Counted from the first letter of the stretch, positions 1 to 6,754 are shown. The stretch is 7,334 bases of DNA from Bacillota bacterium (GCA_021820645.1 JAKADJ010000106.1:1-7334); one strand, 5' to 3'. Notes: generated from the sequence alone by a model not told the origin. Numbers and translations: made by a program.

Positions 1-292
1 TCGGTTCCGGCATCTGCTCCCAAATGGTCCTAAGCACCGGTGCCATCTTTTGACTCACCCGTCCCGCCACAATCATCAAATCGGCTTGCCGGGGCGAGGC
101 GCGAAAAGCTTCGGAGCCAAAACGGGCGATGTCATAGCGAGAATTCGTCACACTCATCATCTCGATTGCACAACACGCAAGTCCGAATGTTGCCGGCCAA
201 ATCGACGACTTACGAGCCCACTGGACGGCTTTGTCGACCGTGGTGAACAAGATCCCCTTTTCCAAGTCCTCTTTCGAGGTTATGAAGCTCAT
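1..292 (-). CDS. nuoB: NADH-quinone oxidoreductase subunit B (NuoB), N-terminal part, cut by window start
   Basis: NuoB is the peripheral-arm subunit of respiratory complex I that binds Fe-S cluster N2, the last cluster before quinone. Reading the minus strand from the ATG at 292-290 gives 97 codons, open to the window edge, so the 3' part is missing. The product starts [16 protein letters not shown]. It then shows the family motifs [15 protein letters not shown] (residues 32-46), with the tandem Cys40-Cys41 that ligate N2, SRYDIARFG (51-59) and [20 protein letters not shown] (63-82). The remaining N2 cysteines lie outside the window. The start is supported by GGGAGG at 301-306, 8 nt upstream. 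The gene lies only 31 bp after the sufB stop, so the two are probably co-transcribed. No nuoA precedes it, which is the usual neighbour. Identity is very secure from the motif string. Confidence 0.95.
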   Translation of the reverse strand, partial: MSFITSKEDLEKGILFTTVDKAVQWARKSSIWPATFGLACCAIEMMSVTNSRYDIARFGSEAFRASPRQADLMIVAGRVSQKMAPVLRTIWEQMPEP

Positions 293-323
293 ACCGTTCG
301 CCTCCCTGCCTATGCACCCCGAC

Positions 324-1439
324 TTATCCGATGGCGCCTTCCATCTCAAACTTAATGAGTCGATTCATCTCCACGGCAAATTCCATCGGGAGCTCGCGGG
401 TGAATGGCTCGACGAACCCCATGACCACGGTCCTCGTTGCCTCCTCCTCAGAAAGGCCCCGGCTCATAAGGTAAAAGAGGGCCTCTTCGCTTACTTTGGT
501 AACCGTGGCCTCGTGCTCCATGGACACATTTGCATGCTCCACCTCGCTGTAGGGTATGGTATCGGATGACGAGTCATCGTCCATAATGAGCGTGTCACAT
601 CGCACGTTGGCCTTGGCGTCGTCGGCCGTGGGAGAAAAGTGAACCAAACCACGATAGGTGGTCTTGCCCCCGTGCTGGCTTATGGACTTCGACACCACCG
701 TGGAGGTCGTATGCGGAGCGACATGAACCATCTTAGTGCCTGTGTCCTGATGCTGCCCCTCGCCAGCCACAGCAATAGACAGAACCATGCCCTTGGCACC
801 TTCGCCCAACAAATAGACCGAAGGGTATTTCATCGTCGCTTTGGATCCAAAGTTTCCATCCACCCACTCCATCGTGGCATCACGGTAGGCCACGGCCCGT
901 TTAGTCACCAAGTTGTACACATTCGGCGCCCAGTTTTGCACCGTCGTGTAGCGCATCCGCGCCTGATCCTTCACCACCACCTCAACAACGGCAGAATGCA
1001 GCGACTGGCTATTGTAGCTCGGAGCCGTGCAGCCTTCGACGTAGTGCCCGAATGACCCCTCTTCAGCGATAATGAGCGTCCGCTCGAATTGACCCATATT
1101 TTCCGAGTTGATGCGGAAGTATGCTTGAAGGGGCACATCACAATTCACCCCCTTGGGGATATAGACAAAGGAACCCCCGGACCATACGGCTGAATTTAAC
1201 GCGGCGAACTTATTGTCTTCTGGCGGAATTACCGTCCCAAAGTATTCACGAACGAGGTCAGGAAACTCCCTCAATGCCGAATCGGTGTCAAGAAAAACCA
1301 CACCCTGCTTTTGCAGATCACCGCGAATGCTGTGATAAACCACTTCCGACTCGTACTGAGCAGATACGCCTGCTAAAAACTTTCGCTCCGCTTCGGGGAT
1401 CCCCAAACGCTCAAAAGTATCCTTGATAGCCTCGGGCAT
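324..1439 (-). CDS. sufB: SufB Fe-S cluster assembly scaffold, core and C-terminal part (downstream of in-frame TAG)
   Basis: SufB is the scaffold subunit of the cytosolic SufBC2D complex, on which new Fe-S clusters form before transfer to apoproteins. This 371-residue open frame holds the whole beta-helix core and the C-terminal helices. Motifs are [15 protein letters not shown] (22-36), [15 protein letters not shown] (77-91), [14 protein letters not shown] (110-123), YVEGCTAP (133-140), [17 protein letters not shown] (167-183), ATMEWVDGN (188-196) and a Bacillus-like end, [11 protein letters not shown]. Cysteines are at 100, 137 and 281; Cys281 (VRCDTLIM) aligns, from memory, with the functionally required Cys405 of E. 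coli SufB. The frame begins at an ATG two codons after a TAG that replaces a conserved Trp. The true gene therefore extends to about 1730 in the same frame. If translated separately, AGGA within the TAG context, four nt before the ATG, could serve as ribosome binding site. The stop is TAA, 31 bp before nuoB. Confidence 0.9.
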   Translation of the reverse strand: MPEAIKDTFERLGIPEAERKFLAGVSAQYESEVVYHSIRGDLQKQGVVFLDTDSALREFPDLVREYFGTVIPPEDNKFAALNSAVWSGGSFVYIPKGVNCDVPLQAYFRINSENMGQFERTLIIAEEGSFGHYVEGCTAPSYNSQSLHSAVVEVVVKDQARMRYTTVQNWAPNVYNLVTKRAVAYRDATMEWVDGNFGSKATMKYPSVYLLGEGAKGMVLSIAVAGEGQHQDTGTKMVHVAPHTTSTVVSKSISQHGGKTTYRGLVHFSPTADDAKANVRCDTLIMDDDSSSDTIPYSEVEHANVSMEHEATVTKVSEEALFYLMSRGLSEEEATRTVVMGFVEPFTRELPMEFAVEMNRLIKFEMEGAIG

Positions 1440-1445
1440 TTCTTC

Positions 1446-1448
1446 CTA
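1446..1448 (-). other. sufB: In-frame amber codon (TAG) at the conserved Trp of sufB
   Basis: The minus strand reads GGA-CGC-ACG-TAG-GAA-GAA-ATG-CCC-GAG. SufB homologues read R-S-W-D-D/E-V-P-E/D at this place, so TAG stands for Trp (TGG), a single G-to-A change. Frame and protein similarity continue unbroken on both sides, so this is a nonsense codon and not a frameshift. It may be a real mutation, a sequencing or assembly error, or a point of reinitiation at the ATG six bases on. The larger genes whose stops are visible end in TAA or TGA; the small gene at 5013-5240, if real, ends in TAG. Confidence 0.9.
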
Positions 1449-1730
1449 CGTGCGTCCGTGATTCTCTGCAGGCTTCACATAGTACACAATGTCGTCAAAG
1501 TTGAGCCGACTCAAATCGGCTCCCCACGTCGGCATGGGCTTCTTCCAAAACACCTTTAACGAATGGAGCCGAAAATCAAGCATCCACTTGGGTTCTTTTT
1601 TAATCCGGGATAGTTCTTCCACGGTATTGCGGGTTAGCCCGCTGGCAAATTTCAAAACGCTGACATCGCCGTCGTTGAACCCGTACTGGTACTCTCCCGC
1701 CACTGCAGGTACTCCTACCATCAATTCCAC
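1446..1730 (-). CDS. sufB: SufB N-terminal part, ended early by in-frame TAG
   Basis: This 94-residue frame is the missing N-terminus of SufB and lies in the same reading frame as the core, separated only by TAG-GAA-GAA. Family motifs are [16 protein letters not shown] (13-28), [18 protein letters not shown] (41-58), PMPTWGADL (65-73) and [11 protein letters not shown] (79-89). With the core it makes 468 codon positions; SufB of Bacillus is close to 465, so nothing is lost but one codon. The start is uncertain. The longest frame begins with GTG at 1730 and an ATG follows at 1721. GTG at 1703 has the best ribosome site: AGGAG at 1712-1716, 8 nt upstream, giving a start just before GEYQYGF. The fragment alone lacks the cluster-binding core and would not be expected to function. 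Confidence 0.85.
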   Translation of the reverse strand: MELMVGVPAVAGEYQYGFNDGDVSVLKFASGLTRNTVEELSRIKKEPKWMLDFRLHSLKVFWKKPMPTWGADLSRLNFDDIVYYVKPAENHGRT

Positions 1731-1764
1731 ATCCGAGTATCACATTTGGGGAATGTCTTGTTTC

Positions 1765-1770
1765 ATTATC
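1765..1770 (-). promoter_or_regulatory. Candidate -10 element of the sufB promoter
   Basis: On the minus strand this is GATAAT, one mismatch from TATAAT. It predicts transcription from about position 1758, giving a leader of 28 to 55 nt depending on the sufB start. No good -35 hexamer lies 16-18 bp upstream; instead the palindrome at 1792-1807 is centred at -41.5. A weak -35 with a bound activator at -41.5 is the class II layout of CRP/FNR-type promoters. The start site is inferred, not measured. Confidence 0.45.
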
Positions 1771-1791
1771 GGTCCTATACGCGAGGTCCTG

Positions 1792-1807
1792 TGTGATGAC
1801 CATCACG
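1792..1807. promoter_or_regulatory. CRP/FNR- or Rex-like operator, sufB-proximal copy
   Basis: The sequence TGTGATGACCATCACG contains the palindrome GTGATG-AC-CATCAC. The half-sites GTGA and TCAC are six bases apart, as in CRP/Fnr-family sites (TGTGA-N6-TCACA) and in Rex sites. It is centred 41.5 bp upstream of the start predicted from the -10 at 1765-1770. The same 5+6+5 pattern recurs at 1868-1883. The cognate regulator is not in the window. Confidence 0.55.
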
Positions 1808-1867
1808 ATTTTGTCGAAATATTGCTCACCCTTGCCAACAATGCTTGTGGAAGTCTACTCCGCCTCC

Positions 1868-1883
1868 TGTGACTTCCGTCACG
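1868..1883. promoter_or_regulatory. CRP/FNR- or Rex-like operator, copy nearer the FadF-like gene
   Basis: The sequence TGTGACTTCCGTCACG contains the palindrome GTGAC-TTCC-GTCAC. Its half-sites TGTGA and TCACG are identical to those of the copy 76 bp away, while four of the six central bases differ, as expected for a protein-binding site and not a simple duplication. It is centred about 40.5 bp upstream of the start predicted from TAGAGT at 1904-1909 on the plus strand. Confidence 0.55.
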
Positions 1884-1903
1884 GTTCTCGGCCACGAATT
1901 CGC

Positions 1904-1909
1904 TAGAGT
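1904..1909 (+). promoter_or_regulatory. Candidate -10 element of the FadF-like gene
   Basis: TAGAGT matches TATAAT at four of six positions, including the key first, second and last bases. It predicts a start near 1916 and an untranslated leader of about 118 nt before the ATG at 2035. There is no recognisable -35, but the palindrome at 1868-1883 sits where a class II activator would bind. This is weaker than the sufB -10. Confidence 0.35.
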
Positions 1910-2034
1910 GAAAAAGACTCGGCGATCCCTTGCGCTGAGGGGCAGGAGTCCGGCCCGGTCGTCATAGGAAGCTGACGGCGGCGTTCCAAGAGATCGTTTC
2001 CCCAACGTGAGGTTCAAAGTGGAGGCATGATCTG

Positions 2035-3987
2035 ATGAACGGTTTTCAGCTATTCTTTCTCGTAACCCTAGCCTTTTCCGTTCTTTGGTTCGGTCTTTTA
2101 GTTCTGGAAAAGGGAGTGGTGTTCTCCCTGGGGCAGCCCCACCATGTCGAGGGGCCGCACCTGAAACGTGGCGTCGGACTGTTTCAAGAGGTGCTTTTAC
2201 ACAAAAAACTCTTTCGCGATCGGTATTCTGGCCTGGCTCACTTCATCATTTTTTGGGGCTTTCTATTCCTCACCATTAACACTCTATGGTTTCTTTGGCA
2301 AGGTGCATGGATGCACTTTGGTCCAGAACCGCGCTGGCTTGACGTGTGGTTAACGCCAGTAGACGATATCTTCGCCGGGTTGGTGGTCCTGGCTTCAGTG
2401 ATGGCTTTCATCAAACGGTATCTTGTTCGCACACCACGCCTCAAAAGAAATCTGGATGCTGGGATTATTCTCGGTCTCATTGTAATAATTGTCTTAACCG
2501 ACCTGTGTCGCGAAGCGTGGGGCTTGGGAAACCACTGGATCCAAGGCTATGCTCCACTGGGCACGTGGATTTTACACCATATTCTTGGGCCCTATATCCA
2601 TACCGCCTCATGGGGCTACGCCTTTGACGCAGTAAAGTTAGTGGCGGAATTGGGGTTCCTGGTCTACCTTCCCTATTCTAAGCACTTTCACCTGGTAGTC
2701 GCCCCTTTTAATATTGCCCTCAAAACCATGTTGCCTACTGGCGTCATCTCTCCCATTGACTTTACAGATGAGAATGCAGATCACTTCGGCCTTAGCACCG
2801 TGCGAGACCTCTCCTGGAAAGACATGATGGACCCGTACTCTTGCGTCCAGTGTGGTCGATGTGACGACGCATGCCCGGCTCACCAAACGGGAAAGGTGCT
2901 TTCACCTATGCAACTAATGATTGATCTGCGCCATCAGCTGGACCGCGTTTCTACTCAGGTGGCGGGTGGAGACGACTTAGCCGCCATGGACGAAACTTTA
3001 GCGGGCAATATCATTAGCGACCAAGCCTTGTGGGATTGTACCACGTGCGGCGCTTGCGTTAATGCCTGTCCCGTCGACAATAACCACCTAAGCAAAATTA
3101 TTCCCATGCGCCAAGACCTCGTTCTTACCCAGGGCGACGTTCCTACCGACGTGGCCCGTGCCTTCAAAGGTATGGAAGGCGCCGGAAATCCCTGGGGGCT
3201 ACCTGATGAAGGGAGAAAAACGTTTGCCGAAGAAGCCGGCATCAAGGACGTATCGAAGGGCGATAAACCCCAGGTCATCTATTGGTTGGGTTGCGCGGCC
3301 AGTTTTGACCCGCGGGCGCGGAAGCCCGCCTTGCGCACCGTGCAATTGATGCGCGACGCGGGAGTGGACGTCGGCGTGATGGGAGCCCTCGAACGCTGCA
3401 CGGGCGACCCCGCCCGCCGTATGGGTCAAGAATACCTCTTTCAAACCATGGCGACAGAAAACATCGAAACGCTAAAGCAAGCGGGCGTTACCACCATCGT
3501 TACCAGTTGTCCCCACGGTTTCAATACCTTCGCCAATGAGTATCCGGCCCTAGGCGGATCGTTCGAAGTCTATCACGATAGCCAATTCCTTCAACAGTTA
3601 CTGGCTGAGGGGCGCCTGCGCTCTGTCCAAACCGAAGAACCCGGGTCCGTCACCTATCACGATCCCTGTTACCTTGGTAGGCATAACGGAATCTATGACG
3701 CACCACGGGAAATCATTCAGGGGACGGGGCTGGAACTCAAGGAAATGCCCCGGCACCGCGAGAAGGGATTTTGCTGCGGTGCGGGCGGGGGACGCATGTG
3801 GATGGAAGAGAAAACTGGCACACGAATTAACCGCAACCGCTCCCGTGAGGCCCTAGATGTGGGTGCCGACGAGTTAATTACCGGCTGCCCTTATTGCCTC
3901 ATCATGCTGACAGACGGTGTATCTGAAGAATCCGGATCGATGCCAGTAAGGGATCTCGCGGAACTATTAGAGGCTCTTCCATCATAA
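2035..3987 (+). CDS. Membrane-bound (Fe-S) heterodisulfide-reductase-like protein, FadF/EMO type (probable flavoprotein-menaquinone oxidoreductase)
   Basis: This 650-residue protein belongs to the family of Bacillus FadF and of the ETF-menaquinone oxidoreductase EMO, which pass electrons from electron-transfer flavoprotein to the quinone pool during fatty-acid oxidation. Five hydrophobic segments (about 5-30, 65-90, 111-130, 142-162 and 176-212) form a NarI-like membrane part; histidines such as 69, 181/182, 217 and 219 are possible haem b ligands. Two 4Fe-4S motifs follow: Cys270, 273, 276, 280 and Cys335, 338, 341, 345, each ending CP. Then come two CCG domains. The first has Cys420, Cys455 (CTG, not CCG) and Cys492 (CPHG, lacking the last Cys); the second is canonical with Cys545, Cys580-Cys581-Gly and Cys618-Pro-Tyr-Cys621. 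The start has GGAGG at 2021-2025, 9 nt upstream. No etfAB or acyl-CoA dehydrogenase gene is visible, so the donor is inferred. HdrD/GlpC-like annotations describe the same domains. Confidence 0.85.
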   Translation: MNGFQLFFLVTLAFSVLWFGLLVLEKGVVFSLGQPHHVEGPHLKRGVGLFQEVLLHKKLFRDRYSGLAHFIIFWGFLFLTINTLWFLWQGAWMHFGPEPRWLDVWLTPVDDIFAGLVVLASVMAFIKRYLVRTPRLKRNLDAGIILGLIVIIVLTDLCREAWGLGNHWIQGYAPLGTWILHHILGPYIHTASWGYAFDAVKLVAELGFLVYLPYSKHFHLVVAPFNIALKTMLPTGVISPIDFTDENADHFGLSTVRDLSWKDMMDPYSCVQCGRCDDACPAHQTGKVLSPMQLMIDLRHQLDRVSTQVAGGDDLAAMDETLAGNIISDQALWDCTTCGACVNACPVDNNHLSKIIPMRQDLVLTQGDVPTDVARAFKGMEGAGNPWGLPDEGRKTFAEEAGIKDVSKGDKPQVIYWLGCAASFDPRARKPALRTVQLMRDAGVDVGVMGALERCTGDPARRMGQEYLFQTMATENIETLKQAGVTTIVTSCPHGFNTFANEYPALGGSFEVYHDSQFLQQLLAEGRLRSVQTEEPGSVTYHDPCYLGRHNGIYDAPREIIQGTGLELKEMPRHREKGFCCGAGGGRMWMEEKTGTRINRNRSREALDVGADELITGCPYCLIMLTDGVSEESGSMPVRDLAELLEALPS

Positions 3988-3995
3988 GAAACAAG

Positions 3996-4019
3996 GCCGG
4001 GACATATGGATGTCCCGGC
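3996..4019. terminator. Hairpin between convergent FadF-like gene and lipA
   Basis: GCCGGGACAT and ATGTCCCGGC form a perfect 10-bp inverted repeat around the four-base loop ATGG. It lies 8 bp after the FadF-like stop and 9 bp after the lipA stop. On the minus strand it is followed by a T-rich run (CTTGTTTCTT), as in a rho-independent terminator for lipA. The plus-strand side has no T tract, so termination in that direction would be weaker or need other factors. Confidence 0.75.
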
Positions 4020-4028
4020 TCATCGCCT

Positions 4029-4910
4029 TCAAGCCTCACTAGCCATGGCTTTTCGTGCCTGGTGGGCGGCATGGTATGACGTCCGCACCAAGGGTCCCGA
4101 CTCCACATGGAGGAAGCCCCTACGCATTCCCTCCACCTGCAAAGCGTCGAATTCATCCGGGGTGTAGATTCGCTCGACGCTCATCTGCTTTTGAGTCGGT
4201 TGCAAATACTGACCGATGGTCACGATATCAACCCCTGCAGCCCTTAAGTCGTCCAAAGTCTCTAGTATCTCTTCCCATGTTTCGCCCACGCCCAGCATGA
4301 TGGACGATTTAGTCCGTTGTGCGGCATTGATGAGCTTTGCGTTTCGCAAGACCTCCAGGGAACGATCGTACTTGGCCCGGGAACGGACCCGAGGCGTGGT
4401 GCGCCGAACCGTCTCGACATTGTGATCTAAGATGTCCGGGTTCTGGTCCACGACCACCTTCAGGGCCTTCTCGTCACCCGCAAAATCCGGAATGAGAAGT
4501 TCAACCTGACAGCCGGGAGCTTGGCGGCGGATGGCCATAACGGTCGCGGCAAAGAGAGCGGCCCCGCCATCGGGAAGATCGTCCCGGTCAACGCTCGTAA
4601 TGACCACATGATCTAGCTCCATTTCGTGGACGGCCGCTGCCACTCGGTCAGGTTCCTCCCAATCTACCTGTCCTCCTGGCCGCCCGCTCTTGACCGCACA
4701 AAACCGACAGTTTCGGGTACACGTATCGCCCAAAATCATAAACGTTGCCGTCTTGTCTCGGTCCCAACACTCGAAGATGTTGGGACAACGCGCTTCTTCG
4801 CAGACCGTATGCAAGGTCTTCCCCCGCATGATACCCTTGAGCCTCTGGTAGTTGGGACCCGCCGTTGCCTTGACTTTAAGCCACGGAGGCTTCTCTCCTG
4901 AAACGGTCAT
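4029..4910 (-). CDS. lipA: Lipoyl synthase (radical SAM)
   Basis: LipA inserts two sulfurs into protein-bound octanoyl groups to make lipoate on the E2 and GcvH proteins. Counting from the ATG at 4910 (293 residues), the auxiliary 4Fe-4S motif is Cys37-x4-Cys42-x5-Cys48 and the radical SAM motif is Cys64-x3-Cys68-x2-Cys71. DRDDLPDGGA (108-117) and the C-terminal RTSYH (276-280), whose Ser278 should ligate the auxiliary cluster, are present; the enzyme looks intact. The frame stays open upstream to an ATG at 4985. I prefer 4910 because homologues have only about 8-13 residues before WLK (here KPPWLK) and because GGGAGG touches the 4985 ATG with no spacer. The 4910 ATG itself has only a distant AGAGG, about 15 nt upstream. 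The stop is TGA. The preceding small gene is about 100 bp away on the same strand. Confidence 0.95.
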   Translation of the reverse strand: MTVSGEKPPWLKVKATAGPNYQRLKGIMRGKTLHTVCEEARCPNIFECWDRDKTATFMILGDTCTRNCRFCAVKSGRPGGQVDWEEPDRVAAAVHEMELDHVVITSVDRDDLPDGGAALFAATVMAIRRQAPGCQVELLIPDFAGDEKALKVVVDQNPDILDHNVETVRRTTPRVRSRAKYDRSLEVLRNAKLINAAQRTKSSIMLGVGETWEEILETLDDLRAAGVDIVTIGQYLQPTQKQMSVERIYTPDEFDALQVEGMRRGFLHVESGPLVRTSYHAAHQARKAMASEA

Positions 4911-5012
4911 CTGATTTATACACTTCCTCTTCCCAATTTTAAGTTCCGAGCCACCCTTTGCCCGCCCGCCAGCATATCGCTGCATCCTCCCTGGGCGTCG
5001 TACGAGGGCTCT

Positions 5013-5240
5013 CTACGCGTCCGTCCTGAACCCCGCAGATCGCGAACCCTCTCGCCCGCCGCCTCCGGCCAATATCCACTGCGCGTAAAGCCGGCTGGTT
5101 TCCGCAGCATGTTGGGAGCAATAGTAATAGCGCCTGGTCGTCAAGATATAAGTGGCCGGACGTTCGCAAAAACACCGAACACCGCGCGCGTCCTTCTGGC
5201 CCCTATCGATAGGTTTAAGAATCAGCCTTTGTGTCTCCAC
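5013..5240 (-). CDS. Small Cys/His protein of unknown function (zinc-ribbon-like)
   Basis: I do not recognise this 75-residue product as a named family. It has a compact metal-binding look: Cys23-x-Cys25, then Cys41-x2-His44, with the stretch ERPATYILTTRRYYY between. This resembles the layout C..C-x-x-PA-(strand)-YYC-x-x-H of many small bacterial zinc-ribbon proteins. The N-terminus is basic and polar, the C-terminus (residues 59-75) is Gly/Arg-rich and probably disordered, and there is no membrane segment. The start is GTG, with a run of five G at 5246-5250 in a good position for ribosome binding. It ends in TAG. It lies between the flavoprotein reductase gene and lipA, in the same direction. 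Other frames here are open too, so the call rests on the motif and the ribosome site. An Fe-S ligand role is possible but unsupported. Confidence 0.55.
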   Translation of the reverse strand: METQRLILKPIDRGQKDARGVRCFCERPATYILTTRRYYYCSQHAAETSRLYAQWILAGGGGREGSRSAGFRTDA

Positions 5241-5428
5241 TTCTTCCCCCCTATGACGACATACCTACCCTAGCGAAGACCTCCCCCGCGTCCCCTAGAC
5301 GAGTCCCGACATGCCCCCTCTGTCAAGGACAAGCGGTCCGAGGCATGATGTAGGCCAATGTTGTGTTTTCGGTACGATCTACGCCCACATGCCAAACCCA
5401 CGCCGAAACAAGCGCGCTCTTACGGGGG

Positions 5429-6622
5429 TCATGGATTGACGTTGGTGATGCGCCCCCGGAGTTCGTCAGGGTTCCAGACCCGATCACTGTCCAACAGGGT
5501 GCGGGCCGTGGAAATTCCATCCCACACATTCCAATTTAGAATCCCGACGAGCCGTTGCTTGTCCAAGTAATAAACAACCCCTTCCTCCCCCGGCTGCGCC
5601 CAATCTTCCACCATCTCGTACCGGGTATCCAAACGCCCGACTGCCTCATACCCCCAAGAGTAGATGTCCGAATAGAAAAAGGGACGCGTCGCGTAGACTT
5701 CCTGGGCACCGGCCATGTTACGGCCGGCAATTCGACCTTGTGTAAGGGCACGGTCCTCATGCATCATGGGGGCAACGTCTCCCTGTAGGCGAGCAATGTC
5801 CCCGGCCGCATAGATGTCGGTTACCCCCGTGCGGCCGTAAGCATCCACTAAAATTCCGGGCGCATCGGTTTCCACCAAGCCCTGAGTCCCGGCAATTCCC
5901 ATATTCAGTTCCCAACCAGCGCCAATCACGACAATATCCGCTAGCAGTCGGCGGCCAGCCCTAGTAACCACCACGGGCTGGTTTCCAGCTTGCTCGATGC
6001 TCTCAACCCGAGTGCCAGTAGTGACCTCGACGCCGTGATCCTGATAGGCGCTAAAAAGCCGTGTCCTCAAGGTGGCGGGAAAGAGACGCGCAAACGGTTC
6101 GTTCTCGGGGACAATCCAGTCGATTTGATGGCCGCCCTCGGACAACGCGGCCGCCATTTCCGAGCCAACAAACCCCCCACCGACGACGATAATCCGTAAT
6201 GGCCCCTGATCTAACCGACGTAATAGCCGCAAATGCTCCCCAAGGCTACCGGGATAGTAAATATCCGCATGAACCCCCGGCAAGTGACGCGCATGTCCTC
6301 CTATTGCCAACAGTAATTTGTCGTATTCCGCCGAGAAACCCGTCGCCGTTTCAATGAGGTGCGCCTCTCGGTCGATGTCGATCACCGGGCTACCCAGCTG
6401 GTAGTGGAGATGGGCTACGTTAAGCGCATCGGGATCCCACAATGCTTCAAGTTTCGCGCCACGCCAAAGTCCTTTAGACAAAGGGGGGCGCGCATACGGC
6501 AAGAACGGTTCGTCCCCCACAACGAGAATTTCACCCTCCGGATCCACTTCCCTTATACCCCGGACAGCAGACATGCCTGCCATTCCTGCCCCAACAACCA
6601 CATACCGGTAGCGTGTCGCCAA
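5429..6622 (-). CDS. NAD(P)/FAD-dependent oxidoreductase, AIF/ferredoxin-reductase-like
   Basis: This pyridine-nucleotide-disulfide-fold flavoprotein most likely transfers electrons between NAD(P)H and a small redox protein such as a ferredoxin; the partner is unknown. Counting from the TTG at 6622 (397 residues), the FAD site is YVVVGAGMAGMSAV (7-20), followed by PYARPPLSKG (42-51). The second dinucleotide site is VVGGGFVGSEMA (146-157), and the FAD-contacting TDIYAAGDIA is at 268-277. The HEDRALTQGRIAGRNMAG segment (288-305), SDIYSWGYEAVG (318-329) and ILNWNVWD (361-368) are typical of the bacterial AIF-like group. No CxxC disulfide pair is present, so it is not a thioredoxin- or lipoamide-type reductase. 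The start is debatable: the frame reaches an ATG at 6718 and has a GTG at 6631. I chose TTG 6622 because AAGG stands 9 nt before it and the FAD strand then begins a few residues in, as in relatives. It follows acnA. Confidence 0.85.
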   Translation of the reverse strand: MATRYRYVVVGAGMAGMSAVRGIREVDPEGEILVVGDEPFLPYARPPLSKGLWRGAKLEALWDPDALNVAHLHYQLGSPVIDIDREAHLIETATGFSAEYDKLLLAIGGHARHLPGVHADIYYPGSLGEHLRLLRRLDQGPLRIIVVGGGFVGSEMAAALSEGGHQIDWIVPENEPFARLFPATLRTRLFSAYQDHGVEVTTGTRVESIEQAGNQPVVVTRAGRRLLADIVVIGAGWELNMGIAGTQGLVETDAPGILVDAYGRTGVTDIYAAGDIARLQGDVAPMMHEDRALTQGRIAGRNMAGAQEVYATRPFFYSDIYSWGYEAVGRLDTRYEMVEDWAQPGEEGVVYYLDKQRLVGILNWNVWDGISTARTLLDSDRVWNPDELRGRITNVNP

Positions 6623-6754
6623 TGTTCCCACCCTTTCCTGTTTTCGAGTCACCCTTGAAGAACCCAGCGACGAAATGATGTCCACGATGGGCCAGGCGGT
6701 TCGGACGTCGAAAGACATCCTGATCTCGGACCTTGTCCCATGCTGACAATTTTT

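Noticed and set aside
50..355. Plus-strand open frames over nuoB and sufB (50-355, 231-569, 639-1055, 1121-1426).
   Set aside because: They are antisense to well-conserved coding sequence, and their products resemble no protein.
1446..1448. TAG as a recoded sense codon (for example Trp or pyrrolysine).
   Set aside because: Only one such codon is seen in the window. The small gene at 5013-5240 seems to use TAG as a stop, no recoding of TAG to Trp is known to me, and a single G-to-A change explains it more simply.
2035..4910. HdrD-like gene beside lipA as part of a sulfur-oxidising sHdr-lipoate-binding protein system.
   Set aside because: sHdr loci have separate hdrA/B/C genes, a lipoate-binding protein and LipS1/S2-type synthases. 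Here the reductase is a FadF-type fusion, lipA is the ordinary lipoyl synthase, and the two genes are convergent.
4939..5175. Overlapping frames at 4939-5175 and 4916-5110 in the region before lipA.
   Set aside because: They are alternative frames of the small Cys/His gene; the 5013-5240 frame has the better motif pattern and ribosome site.
5321..5326. Perfect TTGACA (-35 consensus) on the minus strand upstream of the small gene.
   Set aside because: The hexamer 17 bp downstream reads CTCGTC, and no TATAAT-like element was found at 16-19 bp spacing, so I do not call a promoter.
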